A stretch of 64,000 bases of DNA from Brevundimonas sp. Leaf363. Its GTDB lineage: Bacteria > Pseudomonadota > Alphaproteobacteria > Caulobacterales > Caulobacteraceae. The DNA is taken from contig NZ_LMPZ01000002.1 in the NCBI RefSeq assembly GCF_001424025.1, positions 728,714 to 792,713 on the forward strand, given 5' to 3'. Positions 18,617 to 27,366 of this stretch are shown here, piece by piece. A model generated the notes under the pieces. It worked only from the letters and a program-made list of their open reading frames with translations, did no database searches and had not been told where the DNA came from. The position numbers were made by a program, and so were the translations under genes. Positions within the stretch are counted from its first letter, which is position 1, and every line of letters begins with the position of its first letter.

Positions 18617-19866
18617 CAGAGAGTTTCCATCCGCAGGCGTTTCAGGTGGGCCGCGTCGATCTCGCCCGAGGCGATCTTGCACAGGATGAGCGCGCTGAGC
18701 TGGGCGCGGTCGACGAAGCTGTCGGGCCAGGCGAACTCCTGGTCCGAATGAATGTCGCCGCCCAGGACGCCGAGGGTGTCGATATTGGGCAGGCCGGCGG
18801 CGTGCAGGTTGTTGCCCTCGCAGACGCCGCCCGACGGCTTCCAGGCGATGGCCTGGTTCAGCAGGGCGCCGGTCTGTTTCACCGCGTCGAACAGGGCTGT
18901 CTGGCTGGCGTCCATCGGCTTGGGCGCGCGGGTCATGCCGCCATGCAGGTCGAGGGTCATGCCGTCGAAGGGGGGCATGGCGACGATCTCGGCGATGGCG
19001 TCGGTGATCCAGGCGGCGGATTGGGCGTCCGGGACGCGGACGTTGAAGCGGACCACGGCGTTGTCAGCGACGACGTTCAGGGCGCCGCCGCCCGAGATCT
19101 TGGCGACATTGACGGTGACGCCCTCGCGCCGGCCGTTCAGGGCGTGCAGGGCGGCGGCGATGATGGCGGCGCCGGCCACGGCGTTGCGGCCTTCGTCGAA
19201 GGCGCGACCGGCGTGGGCCGCCTTGCCGGTGACGATAAGGTGGAAGTTGCCGCTGCCCTTGCGCGCCCCGGCCAGCGTGCCGTCGGAAAGGGCTGGCTCA
19301 TAGGTCAGGCCGACGTGGCCGCGCGCGCCAAGCTCGGCCAGCAGCGGCGCCGAGGCGGGCGAGCCGATCTCCTCGTCGGGGCTGAGCAGGACGGTCCAGC
19401 CGACGCCGTGGCGGTCGGGGTGGGTCTCGAAGGCCTCCAGCGCGGCCAGAAGCACGCTGATGCCGCCTTTCATGTCCGCGATCCCGGGCCCGTTCAGGGC
19501 GCCGTCGGGGCGGGTGACCACGCTCTGGAAGCGGCTGTCGGCGGGGAAGACGGTGTCGTAGTGGCCGGTCAGGACGACCTGTATCGGCGCGTCCGGGCGG
19601 GCGGTGATCTTGAGGGCGTCGGCGTGGGCTTCCCCGCGCACCCGTCCGTCGTCGGCGACGGTGGTCGAGCCCTGTGTGGGGATGCGCTCGACCGTGGCGG
19701 GCAGGGCGCGCGCCGTGGCCTCCAGCGCCGCCAGGACGGCGTTCAATCCCTCGGCGTTGCGGCTGCCCGAGTTGACCTCGGCCCACGCGACCGCCCGGTC
19801 GATGATGACGTCGCGCCGGCCCCGGATGTGGTCGAGCACGGTCTGATCTGGCGCCAGAATCCGCAT
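18616..19866 (-). CDS. M20 family metallohydrolase linked to arginine catabolism
   Basis: This 416-residue M20/M28-type deacylase/peptidase has VLTGHYDTVFP (first metal histidine and aspartate), GPGIADMKGGISVLLAALEA (bridging aspartate), LSPDEEIGSPAS (catalytic and metal glutamates) and a C-terminal LGGDIHSDQE histidine. A dimerisation domain with GKAAHAGRAFDEGRNAV lies in the middle. It resembles glutamate carboxypeptidase or acetylornithine deacetylase-like enzymes. It is the first gene of the ast operon and is coupled to astA, and no astE is visible in the window. It may therefore remove succinate from N-succinylglutamate; this is inference from position. The start at 19866 excludes about 268 residues of antisense frame upstream. 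Confidence 0.85.
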   Translation of the reverse strand: MRILAPDQTVLDHIRGRRDVIIDRAVAWAEVNSGSRNAEGLNAVLAALEATARALPATVERIPTQGSTTVADDGRVRGEAHADALKITARPDAPIQVVLTGHYDTVFPADSRFQSVVTRPDGALNGPGIADMKGGISVLLAALEAFETHPDRHGVGWTVLLSPDEEIGSPASAPLLAELGARGHVGLTYEPALSDGTLAGARKGSGNFHLIVTGKAAHAGRAFDEGRNAVAGAAIIAAALHALNGRREGVTVNVAKISGGGALNVVADNAVVRFNVRVPDAQSAAWITDAIAEIVAMPPFDGMTLDLHGGMTRAPKPMDASQTALFDAVKQTGALLNQAIAWKPSGGVCEGNNLHAAGLPNIDTLGVLGGDIHSDQEFAWPDSFVDRAQLSALILCKIASGEIDAAHLKRLRMETL

Positions 19867-19965
19867 GCGGGCGGACCCTAGACGGGCCGGATCGAAAGGT
19901 GAAGGCGGGGGTGTCGCCACGCGTGTCGCCAAGCTAGGCTGACGGCCGAAAACAGGGAGAGCGAC

Positions 19966-20478
19966 ATGTCCGACTGGCTGAAGGCCTTCAACCCCACCGC
20001 CCCAATCCATGGCGAGGCGGAGGCCCAGTGCGCTGCGCGGGCCAGCGCGGTGTCGATCTTCATCGGCGTAGCGGTCGGCCTCGTCAGCCTGGTGTGGAGC
20101 CTGGCCAATCCCGCCGACATCCAGGCCGCGGTCGCCCAGGCCAGCGGGAACGATGCGACCGTGGCCGCGGCCGCCGAGATGGGCGTGCAGATGGGCCTGT
20201 GGATGGGGGGCGTCCTGACGGTAGTGCAGCTGGTGTTCGGCGTGGTGCAGTGGCGCGACCCGAAAAGCTTCATCGCCATTCTGTTCCTGGTGCTGCTGGG
20301 GCTGGGCATCGTCTCGGCGCTGGCCGCGCCGATGATGGGCGGCATGAGCGGCGTCATCACTCCGATCTGGCAGGTGATCCTGTCGCTGGCGATCATGGCC
20401 GTGCAGACGGTGCTGCACGTCGCGGGCCTGCGCGGGATCAAGGCGCTGGATCGCATCCAGATGGCCGCAGCGCACTAG
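19966..20478 (+). CDS. Four-helix membrane protein, unknown function
   Basis: This 170-residue protein begins MSDWLKAFNP, and I do not recognise a named family. Four hydrophobic segments are seen at about residues 29-48, 74-95, 100-125 and 130-153. A short polar stretch after the first helix (NPADIQAAVAQASGNDATVAAA) is likely outside the membrane. A GGGAGAG ribosome site precedes the ATG. It is 10 bp upstream of an arsC-like gene on the same strand, so the two may be co-transcribed. It resembles small YIP1/DUF-type membrane proteins in size only. Confidence 0.75.
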   Translation: MSDWLKAFNPTAPIHGEAEAQCAARASAVSIFIGVAVGLVSLVWSLANPADIQAAVAQASGNDATVAAAAEMGVQMGLWMGGVLTVVQLVFGVVQWRDPKSFIAILFLVLLGLGIVSALAAPMMGGMSGVITPIWQVILSLAIMAVQTVLHVAGLRGIKALDRIQMAAAH

Positions 20479-20488
20479 ATCGACGCGC

Positions 20489-20875
20489 ATGACCGTCACC
20501 ATCTGGCACAACCCGCGCTGCGGGACGTCTCGCAATACTTTGGCGATGATCGAGGCGGCCGGCGTCGCGCCGGTCGTGATCGAGTATCTGACGTCCGGCT
20601 GGGACGCCGAGACCCTGACCCGCCTGGCGGACGCCACGGGCGAGGGCCTGAGGGGTCTGCTGCGCGCCAAGGAGCCGGAGGCCGCGGGGCTGGCGGACGC
20701 CGGCGATGACGTGTTGCTGGCGGCGATGTTGGCCGAGCCGATTCTGGTGAACCGGCCGATCGTCGAGACATCGAAGGGCGCGCGGCTATGCCGGCCTTCG
20801 GAGCGGGTGCTCGACCTGCTAGACCGCCCGCCGCCTCGGTTCGTGAAGGAGGACGGCGAGGTGGTCGAGCGCTAG
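20489..20875 (+). CDS. arsC: ArsC-family arsenate reductase (glutaredoxin-coupled type)
   Basis: This 128-residue thioredoxin-fold protein has WHNPRCGTSRNTLAMIE, with the single catalytic cysteine of the ArsC family, and ILVNRPIVETSKGARLCRPSE, with the substrate-binding arginines. Known members reduce arsenate with glutathione and glutaredoxin; others of the YffB/Spx-like branch have different roles. No other ars genes are nearby, so the physiological role is open. It shares one CTAG (20872-20875) with the convergent tamB stop. Confidence 0.88.
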   Translation: MTVTIWHNPRCGTSRNTLAMIEAAGVAPVVIEYLTSGWDAETLTRLADATGEGLRGLLRAKEPEAAGLADAGDDVLLAAMLAEPILVNRPIVETSKGARLCRPSERVLDLLDRPPPRFVKEDGEVVER

Positions 20876-23800
20876 TTCCCGCGGTTCGGCCGGCTGTCAG
20901 CGTTGCGGGCGCCCGGCGGTCTCGACTGGCGGCGCCAGCGGATGGACAGGCTGGCGTCGCCCTGGCCGCCGAACTTGGAACTGATGGCCAGGTTGCGACG
21001 GACCTGCCATTCGACGTTGACCGCCGCACCGCCCTCGCCGCCGCCGATGATCTCCAGATAGACGTCGTCGGTGATGTAGCGGCCGCCGGCGACCGTCAGG
21101 CTGGACGCCTCGCCGCCGAACGACAGGCGGTCTAGCCCGGCCAGCTCGCGCAGGTTGCCGATGACGTCGAAGCCGCCGCCGCCCGCCAACGAGGCGACGC
21201 CGGCCGCCAGTTGGGCCGCCTCAAAGCCTGACAACTGGGACGCCGAGCGGCCGAACAGGACCTGGGCGAGGATCTCGTCCTGCGGCAGGGACGGCGTGGA
21301 GGTCAGGGCGATCTCAGGCCGCGCGGCCATGCCGGTGACGCGGATGGTGGCGGTCAGGGCGGGGTCCTCGCGCGTGGCCGACAGGTTGAGGCGGATCCGC
21401 GCCGGGTCGGTCGACAGGCTGACCGTGCCGCGGTCATCGAAGATGAAGCGCTTGCCCGCGAATTCGTAGTCGCCGCGCACGACACGGGCGGTGCCTGTCA
21501 GCTGGGGCTGGGCGATGGAGCCCTGCACCCGCGCATTCACGCCCATCTCGACGTTCAGGCCGCGCCCGACGATCCGAATGTCGCCGCCGGGCGAGCGGAT
21601 CTGGATGTCCATGCCGATGATCGGACCCCGCGCCGGGCGGGCGACGTCTTCGGCCTCTGCGTCGTCGCCGCCGGGCTTGTTCACCTCGATCACGTCCATG
21701 CCGACGATTCCGGTGGAGCCGGGCGGGTTGGCGCGAATGGTCGCCTCGTCGATGTCGATCTGACCGACCAGGCGGATGTCGCCGGCCGCTGCGCGGGTGA
21801 CGGTGATCGGGCCCGAGGCACGCGCCTCGGCCAAGTCGTTGTCGATGATGCGGAAGCGGGTCAGGTTCAGCTGGAAGCTGGAGCCCGAGCCCTGCCGCAG
21901 GCCGATGCGCCCGTCGCCGGCGATCGAGCCCCCCGCGCCGTCCTTGGCGGTAAAGGTCTGGATCAAGGCGGTGGTGTCGTCGAAGCGGCTGTTCAGCGTG
22001 ACCTCGGTCAGGCGCAGCCCGGTGGCGTTGTCGCGGAACGCGCCCTGGGCGATGTTCAGCCGGCCGTTGATGCGCGGTGCGTTCAGCGTGCCGGCCAGGG
22101 TCGCCTGCCCGTCCACCTGACCCGACAGCGAGCGCTCGCCGCCCAGGAAGAGGTCCCAGATCGGCTGAACCTGCCCCTGGATCGAGACGGTCCCCGCCAT
22201 GTTGCGCGTGCGGGCGATGGCCAGGCGGAAAGGCGCGGCCGAGGCTTCGACCGGCAGGGTGACGTCGGCGTTGGCCGAGGCGGCGACCGTGCCGTCCGTG
22301 TGGGTGTTGGCCTGGATGCGCAACTGGTCGCCGACGAGCATGGCGTTGATCACGCCATCGACGGCCAGGCCCTGCGGCGCGTCGACGCTGCGGACGTTTT
22401 CCAGGGTGACGTTGGCCGAACCGGACAGATCGGCGCCGGCGCCGCGCAGGGCGACCTTGCCGGTGACGCGGCCGCGAAGGTCCGGCGCGACGGAGCCCAG
22501 ATCGACGCTGGTCAGGTCGGCCTGGAGCAATGTCGCGCGGCTATCCTGGCGCAGTTCCCCCAGCAGCACGCCGCCGCCGACCGCCAGGTCCAGGCGGACG
22601 ACACGGCCATCGCCGCTCAGAGCCACGACTGCGGGATTGCGAGTGGAGAAGGCGACCTCGCGCACGCGGCCGGCGCCGTTCAGGGTGACGGAGTTGGCCT
22701 GACCCTGGCGCGAATAGACGCCGTCGCCGTTGAACTGGACGGGGGTGGCGCCGCCGACGTCCAGCGTCAGGTCGAAGGGCAGGCGCTCCAGCGTGCCGCG
22801 ACCCTGAAGCTCGAGATTGCGCACGATGACGGTCGAGCCGGCGAAACGCAGGTTGCGGCCGTTGACGGCCAGGATGGCGGCTTCGCTGCCGCCGCCCTCG
22901 GTCAGGCGGATGCGCCCCTGCGCCGTGCCGGCCGTGAGGAAGGCGCCGGGGCGGGCCGTGAAGCTGAGATCGGCGCTGGACGGGATGCGGTCCGACAGGG
23001 CGACGGCGCCTTGGGCGGTCACGCCGCCCGCGTCCAGGTCCAGGTCGCTGATGCGGATGCGCGGTCCGCCGAGGAAGAAGTTCCCCGAGGCGCGGGCCGG
23101 CCCGTAGTTGGAGGCGCTGGTGATCGCGATGCGGCCGTCCGAGCTGTCGGCGCCCTTGCGGAAGCTAAGGACCAGATCGGCCTGGGTCAGCTGCAGGGCG
23201 GCGATGTCGATGCGGTCGAAGTTGGCCCGCAGGTCGGCGCGCGGCTGGGCCAGGGTGCCGGTCAGGGCGCCGTTGCCCTTCATATTCCCCGCGATTTCGA
23301 CAGGCCCGACGGCGAACGGGCCGCGCGCATTCCAGTCGAGCGCCAGGCGAAGGCGACCTTCGGGTTCGATCAGACCCTTGGCGGACGCACGACCCTGCGC
23401 GCCGGTCAGCTCGCCGCGCTCGACTTCGATCCGACCGTTGTTCAGGGCGCCGGCGAGTTGCAGGCGAGGCGACTTGCCCAGCAGGCGGTCCAGCTCCGCC
23501 ATGCCGATCTGGAGGTTTCGGCCTCTACCGTCGAGACGCAGCCGCCACGGCGCCCCGGTGCGGGCGGACGAGGCGTCGAGCGAGGCGGCGAAGGCCCCCT
23601 TGGCGCCGGGGCGAATGCGTGCGGCGTCGGTGATCTCTGCGCGGCCGCGGAAGTTCAGGCCGCCCAGCAGGGTGCGGCCGCCCGAGCCCTGAACCCGCAG
23701 CGCCTGCCCGTCGGCCTCGATGTGGCGCAACAGATAGGCGCCGTCTTTCTGGCGGCTGGCCTCGATCTGGACGCGCGGCTGGGCGCCCAGCAGCCCGCCG

Positions 23801-25113
23801 ATGATGCCGGCCGCCGAGCCGCCCGAGGCGCGGATGTCGGCCTGCACGTCGAACCGGCCGTCCTGGGCGGCGAAGTTGAGTGGCCCGGCGATGCGGGTGG
23901 CGCGGTAGCTGGCCAGTGTGGCGTTCAGCAGCGTGACCTGGCCGTCCAGCGTCCAGACCTTCGCATCGCCCTTGAACAGGCCGGCGTAGCTGGCGGGGCC
24001 GGCAATGTCCTGGCCAGTCAGCCGGTTCAACGAGGGGGTGTTGATCTCCAGCCGGATCCCGTCGGGTGAGGTGCGGTCCTTGGTGCGGATCAGACCCTGG
24101 GCGTGGCTTTCGACATTGTCCGCGATCAGCCGCCACGCCACGCCCTGAACGTCCTTGTCCTTGGACGGCACGGTGGCGAAGCCGAAGCGGGCGGTGCGGC
24201 CGACGCGTTCGACGAAGGGCGCCAGCAGGTCCGACCCGCTGAAGTCCGCATAGCCGGTGACGCGCGAGCCTGCGTCGCTGAAGCGGCCCTTGACCGTCAG
24301 GGGGGTGAAGGATCCGGTGCGCACCACGGCGTCCACCACCTCGCCCGTAACGACGGCGCGCGCCATGAAAGGCTGGTCCGGAGAGTATCCGAGCGAGCCG
24401 GCGAGCGGTCCGCCGCGAGCTTCCTGAGCGTTCAGGTTGAGGCGCAGCGTCTCCAGCGGGCCGCCGAACTTTCCGGCGATGCGCAGGAAGTCGCCGGGGC
24501 GGCTGACGCTGTCGGCGTTCAGGGTCGCGGACTTGGGCCCGACGCGCGGGATGGACGCATCGCCGGCCAGACGCCAGTGGCCGTATTCCTTGGAGAAGCC
24601 TTCCAGCAGTTCGACCTCGGCGGCGAATTTGTCGATGTCTATCGAGAGGGGCGGAGGGCTGGGCGGCTTGCCGTCCGGCGGTTCGACCTCTGGTCGGCGC
24701 AGGACGCGGATGCGGCCCGCCTCAATCTCTGTGGCGTGGAAACGGCGGAAGACGAGGGGCAGGTAGCTCCAGTCGACGTGGACGTCGGTCGCCTCCAGCC
24801 AGACGCCCTTGGCGTCGGTGACGGTGACCCGCTCCAGCGTGAAGTCGTCGAACAGATCGCCCTTCAGTCCATAGACGTTGATTCGCCCGTATCGCCCGAT
24901 CTTCTTGCCGGCGATGAAGGTGCTGACCAGGTCGCGGCCGGGGCCGGAGATCAGATACATCCGGCCGCCGACGAACAGAGTCAGGGCCAGGACAGCCAGC
25001 ACCGCCGCGGTCACGCCCCCGATGAAGAGCGTCCATTGCAGGCGCGTGCGTCGCCGCTTCGCGCGCTTGGCGGGCGTATCGGGCGCGCTGCTTTCGGGCG
25101 GCGTGTCGGTCAA
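20872..25113 (-). CDS. tamB: Translocation and assembly module protein TamB
   Basis: This 1413-residue protein is an inner-membrane-anchored envelope protein of the AsmA/TamB type. A single transmembrane segment occurs at about residues 25-50 (TLFIGGVTAAVLAVLALTLF), followed by an extended repetitive beta-rich region. The C-terminal 350 residues carry the TamB (DUF490) domain, with MDIQIRSPGGDIRIVGRGLNV, VVRGDYEFAGKRFIFDDRG and LPQDEILAQVLFGRSASQLS. It bridges the inner and outer membranes and works with TamA in outer-membrane protein insertion or lipid transport. Its start overlaps the tamA stop by 4 bp. Confidence 0.95.
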   Translation of the reverse strand: MTDTPPESSAPDTPAKRAKRRRTRLQWTLFIGGVTAAVLAVLALTLFVGGRMYLISGPGRDLVSTFIAGKKIGRYGRINVYGLKGDLFDDFTLERVTVTDAKGVWLEATDVHVDWSYLPLVFRRFHATEIEAGRIRVLRRPEVEPPDGKPPSPPPLSIDIDKFAAEVELLEGFSKEYGHWRLAGDASIPRVGPKSATLNADSVSRPGDFLRIAGKFGGPLETLRLNLNAQEARGGPLAGSLGYSPDQPFMARAVVTGEVVDAVVRTGSFTPLTVKGRFSDAGSRVTGYADFSGSDLLAPFVERVGRTARFGFATVPSKDKDVQGVAWRLIADNVESHAQGLIRTKDRTSPDGIRLEINTPSLNRLTGQDIAGPASYAGLFKGDAKVWTLDGQVTLLNATLASYRATRIAGPLNFAAQDGRFDVQADIRASGGSAAGIIGGLLGAQPRVQIEASRQKDGAYLLRHIEADGQALRVQGSGGRTLLGGLNFRGRAEITDAARIRPGAKGAFAASLDASSARTGAPWRLRLDGRGRNLQIGMAELDRLLGKSPRLQLAGALNNGRIEVERGELTGAQGRASAKGLIEPEGRLRLALDWNARGPFAVGPVEIAGNMKGNGALTGTLAQPRADLRANFDRIDIAALQLTQADLVLSFRKGADSSDGRIAITSASNYGPARASGNFFLGGPRIRISDLDLDAGGVTAQGAVALSDRIPSSADLSFTARPGAFLTAGTAQGRIRLTEGGGSEAAILAVNGRNLRFAGSTVIVRNLELQGRGTLERLPFDLTLDVGGATPVQFNGDGVYSRQGQANSVTLNGAGRVREVAFSTRNPAVVALSGDGRVVRLDLAVGGGVLLGELRQDSRATLLQADLTSVDLGSVAPDLRGRVTGKVALRGAGADLSGSANVTLENVRSVDAPQGLAVDGVINAMLVGDQLRIQANTHTDGTVAASANADVTLPVEASAAPFRLAIARTRNMAGTVSIQGQVQPIWDLFLGGERSLSGQVDGQATLAGTLNAPRINGRLNIAQGAFRDNATGLRLTEVTLNSRFDDTTALIQTFTAKDGAGGSIAGDGRIGLRQGSGSSFQLNLTRFRIIDNDLAEARASGPITVTRAAAGDIRLVGQIDIDEATIRANPPGSTGIVGMDVIEVNKPGGDDAEAEDVARPARGPIIGMDIQIRSPGGDIRIVGRGLNVEMGVNARVQGSIAQPQLTGTARVVRGDYEFAGKRFIFDDRGTVSLSTDPARIRLNLSATREDPALTATIRVTGMAARPEIALTSTPSLPQDEILAQVLFGRSASQLSGFEAAQLAAGVASLAGGGGFDVIGNLRELAGLDRLSFGGEASSLTVAGGRYITDDVYLEIIGGGEGGAAVNVEWQVRRNLAISSKFGGQGDASLSIRWRRQSRPPGARNADSRPNRGN

Positions 25114-26891
25114 AACGCCTGACCGATGCTGATGTAGATCTGGAAGGCCGCATCGCCCTCGCGCGGGCTCAGCGGCACGGCGATGTCGGCGCGGACGGGT
25201 CCGAACGGCAGCTTGTAGCGGACGCCCAGGCCGGCGCCGTAGCGCATGTTCGAGAAGTTCGGCGTCTCCTGGAAGCCGATGGCGCCGGCGTCGAGGAAGG
25301 CCACGGCCTGGAAGTTACGGCCCACATCCTGGCGCGCCTCGATCGAGGTTTCGAACAGGCTGAGGCCGCCGCGCGGCGTGTTGTCGGGCAGGCGCGGGCC
25401 GACGCCCTGATATTCGTACCCGCGAACCGACCCGCCGCCGCCCGAATAGAACAGGCGATCCGACGGCACCGTCAGTTCCTCGCCGCCGATGATCGAGCCG
25501 ATGCGGATGCGGCCGGCCAGGATGGTCTTGCCCTGGCGCAGGGGCAGGTAGCCGGTGGCCTGGGTCTCGGTACGCAGGAACAGGACGGTGTCTTCGCCCG
25601 CCACGGCGGTGGGCTGGATCGCCGCGGTCAGACGCCAGCCCTCGGTCGGGTTCAACGGGTCGTCCGAGCGGTCGATGTAGGCGGCCGAGCGACCGGTGGC
25701 GATGATCAGGTCGCGGTTCAGGGTGATCGGCGCCTGGGTGACCGGGTCGAAGCGACGCTCGGTATACGAACCGGCGTCCAGACCCAGGCCGTAGCTGAAG
25801 TAGCTGGTCTTGCCGATGCGCTGCTGCAGGTCGGCGCTGGAGGTCAGGGCGATCCGGTCGTAGGCGTCGGTCTCTTCGTTCACCGCCGCCAGCGACAGCT
25901 TCAGCGTCTGGCCCGGCCTGCGCCAGTGCGGCAGGCTGAGGTCCGCGCCGATGCGGCTGTCGATGTTTGCCAGGCGGGCCTGGAACCGCAGGGTGTCGGC
26001 GCGGCGCAGGCGGTTGAATAGGGTGTAGATCACATCGACACCGGCGCCCTCGGCCGTCGAATAGGTCGCGCCCGCCTCAAGGATGCGGCGCGAGCGGTCC
26101 GACAGGCTGACGATGATCGGCCGGTGGCCGTCTTCATTGCTCTGATCGGCCGGAGCCAGGGCCACGCCCACGCCGTCGTAGACGCCCGTCTCCAGCAGGC
26201 GACGTTCCAGTTCGGCCACGTCTTCGGGATCGTAGCGGTCGCCCTCTGACCAGGGCGCCAGGCCCGCGACCCAGTTCGGATTGGTCGGCCCGGCGGTCTC
26301 GACCCGTACGCCGTCCAGCAGGACCAACGGACCCGACACGATGTTGTAGGTCGGCTGAACGGTCCGGTCGGCGTGGTCCACGACGACGCGGCGCGGCTGG
26401 GCGGCTGCGTCGGCGTATCCATTGATCGACAGGCTGGCCACGACCCGGCCCTCGGCGGCGATGATCTCGACCGCCCGGCCCGGCGAGCCGGGGCTCAGGT
26501 TCATGGCGGAGATCGCCGCGGCGGCGCTGACGCCGTCCGGCTCGGGCGCGACCCACGCCACGGCGGGCGCGTCGATCAGGAAACGGGGACCGGGGGTGAC
26601 CTGGACGGCGGCGACAGGCGTCTGTTCGCCCTCGACCACATCCTCGACCGTCGACTGATAGTACCCTTCGGAGCGGAGCAGGGCGGTGGCGGCCTCGACG
26701 GCGCCGCGGGCGCGTCTGCGGGCTTCGAACCGGTTGGCGGGCGCGCCGTCGACCTGGCCGACCGCGCGCTCCAGCTGGGCGCGCAGGTCGCCGTCCATGT
26801 CGCCACGAATCTGCGCGCGCGGGTCCGCATGCGCGGCAGACGCCGCAAGCGCGACGCCCGCGAAGATCGCCAGGGCGATACGTACCGTCAA
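25110..26891 (-). CDS. tamA: TamA-like outer-membrane assembly protein (BamA/Omp85 family)
   Basis: This 593-residue Omp85 protein has a signal peptide to about residue 22 (SAAHA). POTRA-like domains follow, with LLRSEGYYQSTVEDVV and LERRLLETGVYDGVGVAL. The C-terminal 16-strand barrel holds the VRGYEYQGVGPRLPDN motif of loop L6 and ends in IYISIGQAF, with the terminal aromatic residue expected for outer-membrane beta-barrels. It works with TamB encoded directly downstream. A small lipoprotein gene lies 77 bp upstream on the same strand and may share the promoter. Confidence 0.95.
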   Translation of the reverse strand: MTVRIALAIFAGVALAASAAHADPRAQIRGDMDGDLRAQLERAVGQVDGAPANRFEARRRARGAVEAATALLRSEGYYQSTVEDVVEGEQTPVAAVQVTPGPRFLIDAPAVAWVAPEPDGVSAAAAISAMNLSPGSPGRAVEIIAAEGRVVASLSINGYADAAAQPRRVVVDHADRTVQPTYNIVSGPLVLLDGVRVETAGPTNPNWVAGLAPWSEGDRYDPEDVAELERRLLETGVYDGVGVALAPADQSNEDGHRPIIVSLSDRSRRILEAGATYSTAEGAGVDVIYTLFNRLRRADTLRFQARLANIDSRIGADLSLPHWRRPGQTLKLSLAAVNEETDAYDRIALTSSADLQQRIGKTSYFSYGLGLDAGSYTERRFDPVTQAPITLNRDLIIATGRSAAYIDRSDDPLNPTEGWRLTAAIQPTAVAGEDTVLFLRTETQATGYLPLRQGKTILAGRIRIGSIIGGEELTVPSDRLFYSGGGGSVRGYEYQGVGPRLPDNTPRGGLSLFETSIEARQDVGRNFQAVAFLDAGAIGFQETPNFSNMRYGAGLGVRYKLPFGPVRADIAVPLSPREGDAAFQIYISIGQAF

Positions 26892-26968
26892 ACCGTCTCT
26901 CTGGAAGGATCCGCCGAAGCGAGGACAGCCTCCGTTCCCAGACCCATGTGGCGTGGAAATGGCGCCGC

Positions 26969-27226
26969 TCAGTAGAACAGAGTCTCGCTCTCCGGCTTCA
27001 CGGATTCCTCTGAGCTGCGCTGCTCGGGCGGAAGGGCCGAGTTGTCGACCGGCGGGGCGTCCACGGCGGAGGGGGCCGAAACCGGTGCGCCGGCGTCCGG
27101 CGCGGCGGGCGCGATCGGCTCCATGGGGGCCTCAGGCAAGGGCATGGGCTCTTCCGGCGCCGGCTGGTCGCACGCGGCGAGCGCCAGCGCGAGCGAACCC
27201 GCGACGAGAATGGTGCGTATCATCAT
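26969..27226 (-). CDS. Small Pro/Ala/Glu-rich lipoprotein
   Basis: This 85-residue protein has a type II signal ending LALAAC (lipobox) near residue 19. The mature part is low-complexity, rich in proline, alanine and glutamate, with an acidic end (SEESVKPESETLFY). No domain is recognised. The second methionine is an equally good start. It precedes tamA-tamB on the same strand. A cell-envelope location is likely; the function is unknown. Confidence 0.7.
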   Translation of the reverse strand: MMIRTILVAGSLALALAACDQPAPEEPMPLPEAPMEPIAPAAPDAGAPVSAPSAVDAPPVDNSALPPEQRSSEESVKPESETLFY

Positions 27227-27366
27227 GCGATCCCCCTGTGCGGGCCATAACGGCCCGGGTGCGCCCCTGTTCCCCGTGCATAGCGGTCAAGCGGGTCGCC
27301 GTCATCATCAGCAACCTTTCATTCGCCATTTGGGCGGATGCTACCGGAGATATGGGGGGACGCATC

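Noticed and set aside
22300..24069. Plus-strand frame of 589 codons opposite tamB
   Set aside because: Antisense to a clear TamB; low-complexity composition.
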